From contig CP099650.1 in the NCBI GenBank assembly GCA_024123915.1, forward strand, positions 2,666,001-2,730,000: a stretch of DNA of 64,000 bases. Reading direction: 5' to 3'. How positions within the stretch are numbered: position 1 is the first letter of the stretch; every line of letters starts with the position of its first letter. Under the pieces are notes generated by a model. The model had not been told where the DNA came from, did not search any database, and saw only the letters and a list, made by a program, of their open reading frames with translations. Below are positions 44,270 through 52,227 of this stretch, one piece after another. The position numbers and the translations under genes are program-made. This DNA is from Oxalobacteraceae bacterium OTU3CAMAD1. GTDB taxonomy: Bacteria > Pseudomonadota > Gammaproteobacteria > Burkholderiales > Burkholderiaceae_D.

Positions 44270-46408
44270 TTGTTAAAATATCTAGTGCTGCCGGCCGCTA
44301 TCCTCGGCGCGGCGGCGGCTCACGCCGACGAAGGGCAGTGGCAGCCATACCAATTGCCGCAGCTGAAATCCGAACTACAACGCATCGGCATCACCATCCC
44401 GGCCGAAAAGCTGGCCGACCTGTCCAAGCATCCGATGAGCGCCATTGTCGCGCTGCCCGGCTGCTCGGCGTCGTTCGTGTCCGACGCCGGCCTGGTGGTC
44501 ACCAACCACCACTGCGCCTATGGCGCCATCCAGCGCAACGCGACGCCGGAGCACAACTACATCGTCGACGGCTTCCTGGCCAAGACCCGCGCGCAGGAGC
44601 TGCCGGGCGGCCCGAATGCGCTGGTGTATGTGACCGACAAGGTGGAAAACGTCACCGCCCGCGTGCTTAAGGACGTGACGTCGTCGATGAGCGGCAAGCA
44701 GCGCCACGACGCGGTGGAAAAAGCCGTCAAGGCGCTGATCGCCGAATGCGAAACCGACAAGAGCTACCGCTGCTCGGTGCCGGCCTTCCATCGGGGGCTG
44801 GAATACTACCGCATCCGCCAGATGATGATACGCGACGTGCGCCTGGTCTACGCGCCGCCGGACATGATCGGCAATTACGGCGGCGACGTCGATAACTACG
44901 AATGGCCGCGCCATACCGGCGACTTCGCCTTCCTGCGCGCCTACGTGGGCAAGGACGGCCGTCCGGCCGATCCGTCGCCGGACAACGTGCCGTATCGATC
45001 GAAGGACTTCCTGGTGCTGTCGGCCGAGGGGCTGAAGAGCGGCGATCCGGTGCTGCTGGCCGGTTATCCGGGCCGCACCAGCCGTTACAAGCTGCCGTCG
45101 GAAATCCGCGCCGCGCGCGACGTCGGCTATCCGGCCCGCGTGACCGAAATCCAGGCCGATCTGGACGTCATCGCCGCCGCCACCAAGGGCAGCCCGGCGG
45201 CGGAAGTGCGCTACGCCAGCGTCGCCAAGAGCCTGAACAACGTGATGAAGAAATCGCAGGGCCTGATGGACGGCTTCGCGCGCAAGGACATCGCCGCCGT
45301 CAAGGACGTGCAGGACGCGGAGTTCCGCGCCTGGTACGCCGCGCAGAAGGATGTATCGAAAACGCTGCTGTCCGAACTGGACGCGGTGATCGCCGCCGAT
45401 ATCGCGTTAAGCGACGAGGAATTCGGCTACGGCGTCGCCACCACCGGCGATCTGCTGAAAAGCGCCAATACGCTGCATCGCCTGGCGCTCGAAAGCGCGA
45501 AGCCGGACGCCGAGCGCGAAACCGGTTTCCAGCAGCGCGACGCCACCTTCATCAAGGCGCGTTTGAACCGCCTGGAGCAGTCGTATGTGGCCGGGGTGGA
45601 CCAGGCGCGTTTCGTGGCGTCGCTGCGGCGCTACGCCAAGCTGCCCAAGTCCATGCACGTGGCGGGGCTTGATCCGCTGCTGCCAGCGCCCGAGGCGGTG
45701 CCGGCGATGTATGCGAAGACGCGGCTGGGCGACACCGCCACGCGGCTGGCGTGGATCGGCAAGGACGCCGCCGCCGTCAAGGCGTCGGATGACGCTTTCA
45801 TGCAACTGGCGGCGAAGCTGGACGCCACGGCGCAGTCGCTCAAGGAGCGCCGCAAGGAACTGGACGGCAATCTGGAGCGCGTGATCCCGCGCTACATGGA
45901 GGCTGTCATCGCGTGGAAGAAATCGCAGGGCAAGCCGGTGTACCCGGACGCCAATGGCACCTTGCGCGTGACCTACGGCACCGTGGCGCCGTATTCGCCG
46001 CGCGACGGCATCAGCAAAGGCCCGTTCACCACCGTCGAGGGCATCGTTGAAAAGCATACCGGCAAGGACCCGTTCAACGCGCCGCAAAAGCAGCTCGACG
46101 CCATCAAGGCCAAGCGCTATGGGCGGTTCAAGGACGCCATCCTCGGCACCGTGCCGGTCGACTTCCTGAGCAGCGCCGATACCACCGGCGGCAACTCCGG
46201 CTCGGCGGTGATGAACCGCAGAGGCGAGTTGATCGGCCTGAACTTCGATTCGACCTACGAGTCGATCACGAAGGACTGGTACTTCGATCCCGCCATCACC
46301 CGCGCTATCCATCTGGACATCCGGTATATGCTGTGGGTGATGAGCGAGGTCGATCATGCCGACAATGTGCTCGAAGAGATGACCATTAAATATCCGGCGA
46401 AAAAATAA
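44270..46408 (+). CDS. S46 family dipeptidyl peptidase (DPP7/DPP11-like)
   Basis: A 712-residue exported serine exopeptidase that removes dipeptides from peptide N-termini in the periplasm. After a short signal peptide (about 1-19) comes DEGQWQPYQLP, as in S46 proteins. The triad is H81 (VVTNHHCAYG), D208 (GGDVDNYEWPRHTGDF) and S643 (TTGGNSGSAV). The residue after GLNFD is Ser rather than the Arg that DPP11 uses for acidic substrates, as I recall it. The start is TTG at 44270 with AGGGG upstream; no suitable ATG exists. It opens an operon with a PnuC-type transporter and a kinase. Confidence 0.92.
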   Translation: MLKYLVLPAAILGAAAAHADEGQWQPYQLPQLKSELQRIGITIPAEKLADLSKHPMSAIVALPGCSASFVSDAGLVVTNHHCAYGAIQRNATPEHNYIVDGFLAKTRAQELPGGPNALVYVTDKVENVTARVLKDVTSSMSGKQRHDAVEKAVKALIAECETDKSYRCSVPAFHRGLEYYRIRQMMIRDVRLVYAPPDMIGNYGGDVDNYEWPRHTGDFAFLRAYVGKDGRPADPSPDNVPYRSKDFLVLSAEGLKSGDPVLLAGYPGRTSRYKLPSEIRAARDVGYPARVTEIQADLDVIAAATKGSPAAEVRYASVAKSLNNVMKKSQGLMDGFARKDIAAVKDVQDAEFRAWYAAQKDVSKTLLSELDAVIAADIALSDEEFGYGVATTGDLLKSANTLHRLALESAKPDAERETGFQQRDATFIKARLNRLEQSYVAGVDQARFVASLRRYAKLPKSMHVAGLDPLLPAPEAVPAMYAKTRLGDTATRLAWIGKDAAAVKASDDAFMQLAAKLDATAQSLKERRKELDGNLERVIPRYMEAVIAWKKSQGKPVYPDANGTLRVTYGTVAPYSPRDGISKGPFTTVEGIVEKHTGKDPFNAPQKQLDAIKAKRYGRFKDAILGTVPVDFLSSADTTGGNSGSAVMNRRGELIGLNFDSTYESITKDWYFDPAITRAIHLDIRYMLWVMSEVDHADNVLEEMTIKYPAKK

Positions 46409-47088
46409 TGCACGAATTATCAGTTCTATTGGGGTACCTGAATATGCCGCTGCATCTGGCGGTATTCGCCACGACCCCGTTGGAACTGGTGTCGTTCATT
46501 CTGGCGGTGTCCACGGTGTGGCTCAACATCCGCCAGAGCCATTGGGCATGGCTGTTCGCCATCATCTCGTCGGCCACCTACGGCCTGGTTTTCTATGGTT
46601 CGCGGCTATACGGCGACATGGGGCTGCAACTGGTGTTCATCACCGTTTCGTTCTATGGCTGGTACCAGTGGCTGCACGGGGACGATCGCCACGAACGGCT
46701 GGCGGTCACCGCGCTCGACGCGCGCGGCCGCTGGATCGCGGTGGCGGCGTGGCTGGCCGGCTTTGTGCTGCTGGCGTGGTTCCTCAAGACCTATACCGAT
46801 ACCGACGTGCCGCGCTCCGATGGTTTCCTGACCGCCGGCAGCTTGGTCGGACAGTTGCTGCTGTCGCGTAAAAAGATCGAGAACTGGCATGTCTGGATCG
46901 TTGTCGATGTGCTGTATGTCGGGCTTTATTTGCACAAGCATTTGATGCTGACGGCGATTTTGTACGCGGTCTTCGTCGGCATGGCGGTGGTCGGCCTGCG
47001 CACTTGGCAGCAGTCGGCCGGCATGGGGACGGGCGGCGGCGGGGGCGAAGGCGATGAAACCGGCGGCCGCAGGCTGGTGCTGGAATGA
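46408..47088 (+). CDS. PnuC-family vitamin transporter (nicotinamide riboside or thiamine)
   Basis: A 226-residue inner-membrane protein with about seven helices. PnuC-family marks are AVSTVWLNIRQSHWAWLFAI, SSATYGLVFYGSRLYGDMGL and RKKIENWHVWIVVDVLYVGL. The family takes up nicotinamide riboside (PnuC), thiamine (PnuT) or riboflavin (PnuX) by facilitated diffusion followed by phosphorylation. The following gene encodes a NadR-like kinase, which favours nicotinamide riboside; the neighbouring TPP-riboswitch receptor favours thiamine. Coupled at both ends (TAATG, ATGA). Confidence 0.85.
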   Translation: MHELSVLLGYLNMPLHLAVFATTPLELVSFILAVSTVWLNIRQSHWAWLFAIISSATYGLVFYGSRLYGDMGLQLVFITVSFYGWYQWLHGDDRHERLAVTALDARGRWIAVAAWLAGFVLLAWFLKTYTDTDVPRSDGFLTAGSLVGQLLLSRKKIENWHVWIVVDVLYVGLYLHKHLMLTAILYAVFVGMAVVGLRTWQQSAGMGTGGGGGEGDETGGRRLVLE

Positions 47089-47621
47089 CATCGGCCGCGT
47101 TGCCGCTTAGGGTGGCGATATTGGGGCCGGCTTCCTCCGGCAAGACAACGCTGGCCGCCGCGCTGGCGGAGCGCTATCGGACAGTGTGGGTGCCGGAGTA
47201 TTTGCGTGAATTCGTCGATGTGGAGGGGCGGGTGCCGGTGGCGTTGGACCAGTTCAATATCGCCAGTACGCAGCGCCGGCGTGAGGACGCGGCGGCGCAG
47301 GGCGCCGGCGCCTATTTGTTCTGCGACACGGCGCCGTTGATGACGGCGATCTACAGCCGTCATTATTTCGGTGGTATTGATGATCGGTTGGCGCGGCTGG
47401 CCGACGGACATCAGCGCGACTATGCGCTGACCTTGGTGACCGCGCCGGATATTCCTTGGGTCGCCGATGGCTTGCAGCGCGAGTGCGAAGAAGTCAGCGT
47501 TGTCATCAACCGTCTGTTGATGGAGGAGTTGAGGACGCGCCGGATACCGTATGTGCTGGTATCGGGCGATCCGGAGCAGCGGTTGGCGCAGGTGGAGCGG
47601 TTGTTAGCCAAGGCCACGTGA
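47085..47621 (+). CDS. NadR-like ATPase, ribosyl/vitamin kinase
   Basis: A 178-residue P-loop kinase with Walker A GPASSGKT at residues 14-21. VWVPEYLREFVD corresponds to the YxRE segment of the nicotinamide riboside kinase domain of NadR, and LFCDTAPLMTAIYS to the following strand. It lacks NadR's adenylyltransferase and repressor domains. With the PnuC-type transporter it would trap the imported vitamin or nucleoside by phosphorylation. It overlaps the transporter gene by four bases and ends before a long inverted repeat. Confidence 0.82.
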   Translation: MTSAALPLRVAILGPASSGKTTLAAALAERYRTVWVPEYLREFVDVEGRVPVALDQFNIASTQRRREDAAAQGAGAYLFCDTAPLMTAIYSRHYFGGIDDRLARLADGHQRDYALTLVTAPDIPWVADGLQRECEEVSVVINRLLMEELRTRRIPYVLVSGDPEQRLAQVERLLAKAT

Positions 47622-47645
47622 TCGAGCGCGCGCCGTTGGCGGCTC

Positions 47646-47754
47646 GTGGCGGATTACGCTGCGCTAATCCGCCCTACGTGTAACTGTGGCTATTCCCGAC
47701 GAGCAGCCACGGTGACACGTAGGGCGGATTAGGCGGAACGCCGTAATCGGCCAT
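47646..47754. repeat. two inverted palindromic-repeat copies (D and E) forming a long hairpin
   Basis: Copy D (47646-47681) ends TAATCCGCCCTACGTGT and copy E (47715-47754) begins ACACGTAGGGCGGATTA. The bases between them also pair (GTGGCT with AGCCAC), so RNA from either strand could fold into a hairpin of about 30 pairs. It separates the convergent kinase and receptor genes and probably acts as a two-way terminator. Confidence 0.88.
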
Positions 47755-47779
47755 CGCCGATCCGCCTGCGCATTTCGCG

Positions 47780-49930
47780 TTACAGGTCGAACTGCGCCGA
47801 CACCCGGAACGTGCGCGACGCCCCCGGCATCAAATACCCGCCCAGATCCTGCGTCACATCGCGCCAGTAGAACTTGTCCAGCGCGTTGTTCACGCTGGCG
47901 CGCAAGGTCGTCGATACACCGCCGATGCGCGTGGCGTACGAAGCCCCCAAATTCAGCACATGGTAGCTCGGCACGAACACCTGGTTCTCCGGATCGAACG
48001 CCTTCTTGCCCGAGTACTGCCAGTTCGCGTTCAATTTCAAGCCTTCGACCTGCGGCACCGAGTAATTCGCATACACCGACGATTTGAACGCGGCGACGTT
48101 GGTCACGCGCTTGCCGTCCATGCTGGCCACGCCGGTATCGCTTTGCCTGGTATTGAGCGCGGTGGCCGAAACGCCCACCGTCAGCTCGCGCGTGGCGCGG
48201 CCGTTCAACGCCATTTCCAGGCCTCGGTGCTGGGCTTTGCCGTTGCGGACGAAGACATTCTGCGCGTCGGTGTATTCCAGGCCCTTGCGGATCTCGAACA
48301 GCGCGACGGTGGCGCTCAGGTCGGGGCGGATGTCGGCTTTGACGCCCACTTCCACCTGCTTGGACTTGGACGGCGCGAGCGCGCGGCCCTCGTTCACGGT
48401 CTGGATCGGCGCGATGCCGCCATGCTCCAGGCCTTGCGCGTACGAGGTGTAGAGCGACACGTTGGGCCGCAGGCTGTAGACCAGCGCCACATTCGGCAGC
48501 CAGAAACCGGCATCGGTATCGGCGTCCGGCAAATCGTCGTTCCGCTCGGTGCGTTTGAGCTGCACATAGCGCGCGCCGGCGTGCAGCTTGAGCTGCGCGT
48601 TCAGGCTGACGATGTCCTGCGCGAACAGGGCGCGTTCGTCGCTGTGGCGGCGCTCCGACACCGGGCCGCTGGTGCCTGGCACGGGCGCCACGACGACCGG
48701 ATGGTAGATATTGCTGACGCCCGAATAGTCGTACAGGTAATCGCCCCATTTCTCGCTGTTTTTGTAGAACGACGCGCCGCCCGTGAATTCATGCGCCAGC
48801 GCGCCGGTGGCGAAGCGGCCCTGCACCAGCGCCTGCACCGTCAGCGGCGACTTCTTCTCGCCCAGGCTGATGTAGTTGTAGACGTCGTAGTCGCCGTTGC
48901 CGCAGTAGCCGGGATACAGGTTTTGCTCGCCGCAGCCGTAAGGGAAGGCGGTGTAGTCGTCGCGTTTGAAATGGTGCTGGTTGGCGCTGATCGTCGTGCT
49001 CCAGTCGGGCGAGAACTTGTATTCGAAGCGCGCGCCGATGTTGCTGGTGGTGGTTTCCACCGGACGGCTCCACGGCTGATCGTTGAGCATCGTGTCGGCG
49101 TCGACGACCGGCAAGGTCGTATTATTCAGCAGCTGGAAGCCCGGCGCGGTCAGTTGGGATTTACGCTGGTAGTCGGCGTCGATCTGCAGCAGGGCCTGCG
49201 GCGAGATGCGCCAGTCGAAGGCGGCGGAGACGAACTTGCGGTTGCCGTCCGCGCCCTTGATGTAGGAGCGCAGGCGCTCGCCGGCGACGTTGACGCGGTA
49301 ACCGAAACGGTTGTCCTCGAAACGTCCGCCGACATCGACCGCGCCGTACAAGGTGCCGCGCTCGCGCGCTTCCAGCACGACCGAGCGTATGGGTGTGTCG
49401 GTCGGGCTCTTGGTGACGTAGTTGACGATGCCGCCCGGCGCGGAAACGCCGGCTTGCAGGCCGGACAGACCCTTGAGCACTTCCAGGCGCTCTTTGTTCT
49501 CCAGCGGGATCTGGGTGTCGCCCGGGATCGCCATGCCGTCCTTGCGGTAGCTCGAGGCGTTGTCGAGCTTGAAGCCGCGGATCGAGAACTGCTCGGCGTA
49601 GCCGACGGCGTTGTACGAGTCGCTCAGGCTGGCGTCGAATTTGGCCGCGTCGGTGGTCGAGCGGATTTGCAGGTCCAGCATCTGCTGCGATGTCAGCACG
49701 CTGACCGAGGCCGGCGTCGACAGCAGCGGCGAGTTGCTGAAGCCGGCGACCGAGGCGGTGTTGGCGCGGAACTTCGTGGCGCTGACGATGACTTCCGGCA
49801 TGGCCTGCTCGACGGCGGCCTCGACTGCGGAGTCGGCGGCCACGGTGGTGTCGGCGGCGACGGCGGCGCCGGAAAATGCGTGGAACACCGCCAGGGCGAT
49901 GACGGAAACTGCGAAATTAGGTGTGGACAT
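47780..49930 (-). CDS. TonB-dependent outer-membrane receptor under TPP riboswitch control
   Basis: A 716-residue outer-membrane receptor. A signal peptide (about 1-25) is followed by a TonB-box-like PEVIVSATK, a plug domain (about 60-175; FSIRGFKLDN, ERLEVLKGLSGLQAG, APGGIVNYVTKSP) and a 22-strand barrel ending in aromatic FDL. Sequence alone puts it with FhuA-type siderophore receptors, but a TPP riboswitch lies in its leader, so the more likely cargo is thiamine or a derivative. It converges with the PnuC/kinase operon. Needs TonB-ExbBD from elsewhere. Confidence 0.93.
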   Translation of the reverse strand: MSTPNFAVSVIALAVFHAFSGAAVAADTTVAADSAVEAAVEQAMPEVIVSATKFRANTASVAGFSNSPLLSTPASVSVLTSQQMLDLQIRSTTDAAKFDASLSDSYNAVGYAEQFSIRGFKLDNASSYRKDGMAIPGDTQIPLENKERLEVLKGLSGLQAGVSAPGGIVNYVTKSPTDTPIRSVVLEARERGTLYGAVDVGGRFEDNRFGYRVNVAGERLRSYIKGADGNRKFVSAAFDWRISPQALLQIDADYQRKSQLTAPGFQLLNNTTLPVVDADTMLNDQPWSRPVETTTSNIGARFEYKFSPDWSTTISANQHHFKRDDYTAFPYGCGEQNLYPGYCGNGDYDVYNYISLGEKKSPLTVQALVQGRFATGALAHEFTGGASFYKNSEKWGDYLYDYSGVSNIYHPVVVAPVPGTSGPVSERRHSDERALFAQDIVSLNAQLKLHAGARYVQLKRTERNDDLPDADTDAGFWLPNVALVYSLRPNVSLYTSYAQGLEHGGIAPIQTVNEGRALAPSKSKQVEVGVKADIRPDLSATVALFEIRKGLEYTDAQNVFVRNGKAQHRGLEMALNGRATRELTVGVSATALNTRQSDTGVASMDGKRVTNVAAFKSSVYANYSVPQVEGLKLNANWQYSGKKAFDPENQVFVPSYHVLNLGASYATRIGGVSTTLRASVNNALDKFYWRDVTQDLGGYLMPGASRTFRVSAQFDL

Positions 49931-49992
49931 GTCTGCTCTCTACTTGTTCTCGGCTGGAAGCGGCGAGGAGAGCTATCAAAGAAGGGGAGAAC
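49931..49992 (-). promoter_or_regulatory. riboswitch expression platform, ribosome-site sequestering stems
   Basis: On the minus strand GCTCTC (49973-49968) can pair with GAGAGC (49940-49935), which is the likely ribosome site of the receptor gene. GTTCTC (49992-49987) can pair with GAGAAC (49951-49946). The two pairings interleave, so they are alternatives or a pseudoknot. There is no T-run, so control is probably at translation. Confidence 0.6.
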
Positions 49993-50000
49993 TACTTTGC

Positions 50001-50080
50001 GCTTTCCTTCGCTGGCATTATCCAGATCAGGTACGAAGGGTATCTCTCACCCGGAACAAAATGCCCAGGACCCCTAGCGA
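50001..50080 (-). ncRNA. TPP riboswitch (THI element)
   Basis: Read on the minus strand, the leader contains the highly conserved core of thiamine pyrophosphate riboswitches: CTAGGGGTCC at the 5' side, GGGTGAGAGATACCC (the UGAGA pyrimidine-binding loop), then ACCTGATCTGGATAATGCCA and GCGAAGGAA. TPP binding should reduce expression of the receptor whose start lies 70 bases downstream. Compared with E. coli thiM, the P3 arm is short and CUGAGA reads GUGAGA. Confidence 0.95.
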
Positions 50081-50086
50081 GCCGGC

Positions 50087-50095
50087 AGTGTATCA
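50087..50095 (-). promoter_or_regulatory. extended -10 promoter of the riboswitch-receptor transcript
   Basis: Minus strand TGATACACT fits TGn followed by a -10 box with four of six matches. Transcription would begin at about 50080, exactly at the 5' edge of the riboswitch. No good -35 is visible. The rest of 50096-50282 shows only a GC alternating tract near 50113-50124. Confidence 0.45.
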
Positions 50096-50282
50096 CACCA
50101 GGCACAGTGGCCGGCGCGCGCGCGATGGCGTGCGACACAATTTACGCCGCGACGATACACTTCGGGTTTGCGCCGCACGGCGCCAACGAAGCAGTCACAG
50201 CATATGTGGAGGCGACGGTATGTCCTGTTCTTCAGTGCATTTCGGCGCCACTTTGCTGGTTCGTGCTAGCGAAAGGAGTGGA

Positions 50283-50768
50283 ATGAGGCAGTCGTATCAT
50301 GAAGGAAGCTGGTTTGCGGTGCCGTTGCTCGATGGTGGCTACGGCTGGGGCTTGGTCGCGCGTTTGTCGCCTGGCAGCAAGATCATGCTGGCCTATCTGT
50401 TCGGGCCCAAGCTCGACAGGTTGCCGTCGATCGACGAACTCAACACGCTGCAGCCGCAGGACGCCGTCAAGGTGCTGCGCGTGGGCGACATGGCGCTGGC
50501 CAGCGGTCACTGGCGCGTGCTGGGCGAGGCCGTCGACTGGAATCCCGCGCTGTGGCCGATGCCGCAGTTCCTGCGCCGCGCCGACGCGTTGAAGCGGGCC
50601 TGGCGCGTGACGTATTCCGACAACGATCCAAGCCGTTCCGAACGGGAAGAATCAGTGCCCTACGATACGCCGGGCCTGGAGGCCGATTCGCTGTACGGCT
50701 ACGGTTCGACCGAGTTGCTGCTGACCAAGCTTCTGGAGTCGCGCGAGCACCCGATCAACCGCGGTTGA
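50283..50768 (+). CDS. Imm26-like immunity family protein, orphan
   Basis: A 161-residue soluble protein. The pattern EGSWFAVPLLDGGYGWGLVA, YLFGPKLDRLPSIDELNTLQ, VGDMALASGHWRVLGE and LWPMPQFLRR resembles immunity family 26, found beside polymorphic toxins. The remainder is charged and ends in EHPINRG. AAAGGAG stands before the ATG at 50283; the frame is open far upstream but overlaps the receptor leader, so I reject the long form. No toxin gene is adjacent. Confidence 0.65.
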   Translation: MRQSYHEGSWFAVPLLDGGYGWGLVARLSPGSKIMLAYLFGPKLDRLPSIDELNTLQPQDAVKVLRVGDMALASGHWRVLGEAVDWNPALWPMPQFLRRADALKRAWRVTYSDNDPSRSEREESVPYDTPGLEADSLYGYGSTELLLTKLLESREHPINRG

Positions 50769-50783
50769 CCGGGCGCAGCGCCA

Positions 50784-52109
50784 TCACCGTGTGGCCGGCG
50801 TGGTGCGCATGACCGTGCGTTGCGACGTGCCATCGCCCATCACCACGACCAGCCTGCCGTTGACGACAACCATGCCGGGGACGTCGAACGGATTGCTCGC
50901 GCGCTCTACCTCCGGCTGCCACGTCTGCAAATCGGTGGTGGAATAAGTCACGCCGCCGTAGCCGTCGCTCGGATTGACAAACAAGCGATCGTTCATCACC
51001 GCGCATTGCGTCGAGCGGACCGGGAAGTTGCCCGGGTAGGTTTTGCGCGCGGTCCAGTTTTGCCCATCGGGAGAGGTCATGACCGTGTCGCCGATCACGA
51101 GGAGGCTGCCGCGCCAGTTCACCGCGCACGTTGGACGCCCCATGGCTGCAGGCAGGCGGGACAGTTGCCGCCAGTGGATGCCATCGTCGGACGATTTCCA
51201 GATGTCGGTCAAGGCGACGTCGTCCTTTTTACCCCCCATCACGTACAGGTCGGCGCCGAGCTTCAACATCACATGCTGCGCGCGCGGCGAAAATTCGGCA
51301 GCGGGCGTTTGTTGTTGCCAGCGGCTGCCGTTGAATTTCCACACCGCGTTGGTGTAAGGGAAGCCGGTGGTCGCGTTGTCTCGGCCGCCGCTCATGTAGA
51401 GCGTGGCGCCGTCCCCGCCCAGCGCGTGGCCGAACGTTGGTACGGTTCTGCCGTCAGCGGGCAATTTCTCCCAGGTGCTGCCATCCGAGGTGGATAGCCA
51501 CGTGCTGGGTCCGTCGAAGTATTCGATCGAGGGGACCACCAACGTGTTGCCGAGATTTCCCAGGCCCAGGCCTCCGCTGAACGGCCCCTCGGTGGCCGCC
51601 TCCCAGTACCCATAGTGCAGGTCGCTCTGCGCGAGCACGGTGATCTTGTAAGGCAGTTGCCACGGCGAGCCTTCCACCGGACGTTGGCATACCGTTGGTG
51701 CGTCGTAGCACAGCTTGAGCTCGAAGGCGCCGGTGTGCAGTCCGGGTGTCAAGCCGGCCCTGGTTTGCAGCCGCGCCCAGTAATTGGCCGGTGGACTGGA
51801 GGACAAGGTCACGTTCGCATCGACCACGCCAGTCTTGTCGGTGATGACGCCGTTGATGACGTCGCTGAACGTCTTGCTGGAAAGGGCGTTGATCGTAAAG
51901 TTGGTGGTTTGTCCGGGAAACACCACAACCTCGCTCACCGCAGGCGAGAAGGTCAGCCAGGCACCGTTGCCGTTGGATCCGGCTCCGGCCTGGCCGTCTT
52001 TGCTACTGCTTCCGCCACCACCACCACCACCACCGCCGCAACCGGCCAGTGCAAGTGCAAGAATGCAGGCTAGCGGGGCGGCCGTGCGCGCGTTTTTCAA
52101 ATCTGCCAA
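50784..52109 (-). CDS. lipoprotein with predicted kelch-type beta-propeller
   Basis: A 441-residue protein whose signal peptide ends in a lipobox LAGC (about Cys24), followed by a poly-Gly run encoded by a CCA-type microsatellite on the plus strand. Residues 45-160 look like a beta-sandwich domain. From about 200, repeats of the kind LYMSGGRDN, LYVMGGKKDD, DIWKSSDDGIHWRQL and TYSTTDLQTWQP point to a kelch or sialidase-like propeller. The start is a TTG at 52109 with GGAG seven bases upstream. Function unknown. Convergent with the Imm26-like gene at 15 bases. Confidence 0.7.
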   Translation of the reverse strand: MADLKNARTAAPLACILALALAGCGGGGGGGGGSSSKDGQAGAGSNGNGAWLTFSPAVSEVVVFPGQTTNFTINALSSKTFSDVINGVITDKTGVVDANVTLSSSPPANYWARLQTRAGLTPGLHTGAFELKLCYDAPTVCQRPVEGSPWQLPYKITVLAQSDLHYGYWEAATEGPFSGGLGLGNLGNTLVVPSIEYFDGPSTWLSTSDGSTWEKLPADGRTVPTFGHALGGDGATLYMSGGRDNATTGFPYTNAVWKFNGSRWQQQTPAAEFSPRAQHVMLKLGADLYVMGGKKDDVALTDIWKSSDDGIHWRQLSRLPAAMGRPTCAVNWRGSLLVIGDTVMTSPDGQNWTARKTYPGNFPVRSTQCAVMNDRLFVNPSDGYGGVTYSTTDLQTWQPEVERASNPFDVPGMVVVNGRLVVVMGDGTSQRTVMRTTPATR

Positions 52110-52207
52110 GTTACTGCTCCATCATTTTTTAAAGTCCACTATTATACTGTAGGGCAATAAGCGATGGTTTTCTGGTAATGCCGCGCCGGCAGCAACACGT
52201 GGAGGAA

Positions 52208-52217
52208 GGGGGGGGGG
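52208..52217. repeat. run of ten G
   Basis: An uninterrupted run of ten G lies between the end of the third ompR-operon gene and the lipoprotein gene, about 100 bases upstream of the latter's start. Such tracts can vary in length by slippage and can also be sequencing errors. Confidence 0.8.
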
Positions 52218-52227
52218 CGTCCGGCGA

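Noticed and set aside
47646..47754. Possible insertion-sequence ends
   Set aside because: The inverted copies enclose only 33 bases and no transposase; the same sequence recurs alone at other gene ends, so it is a REP-like repeat.
47960..50077. A 705-codon plus-strand frame opposite the TonB receptor
   Set aside because: Its translation is low-complexity Arg/Ala/Val/Asp sequence without domains, while the minus strand encodes a complete receptor with riboswitch. It is a coding shadow.
49990..50080. Alternative reading of the receptor leader as a cobalamin riboswitch or Fur box, as expected for TonB receptors
   Set aside because: The UGAGA loop and the CTGATCTGGATAATGCCA core are diagnostic of the TPP class; no B12-box or Fur dyad is seen.
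49611..50282. Long N-terminal extension of the Imm26-like gene
   Set aside because: It would run antisense through the receptor start and the TPP riboswitch; a strong AAAGGAG site marks the ATG at 50283.
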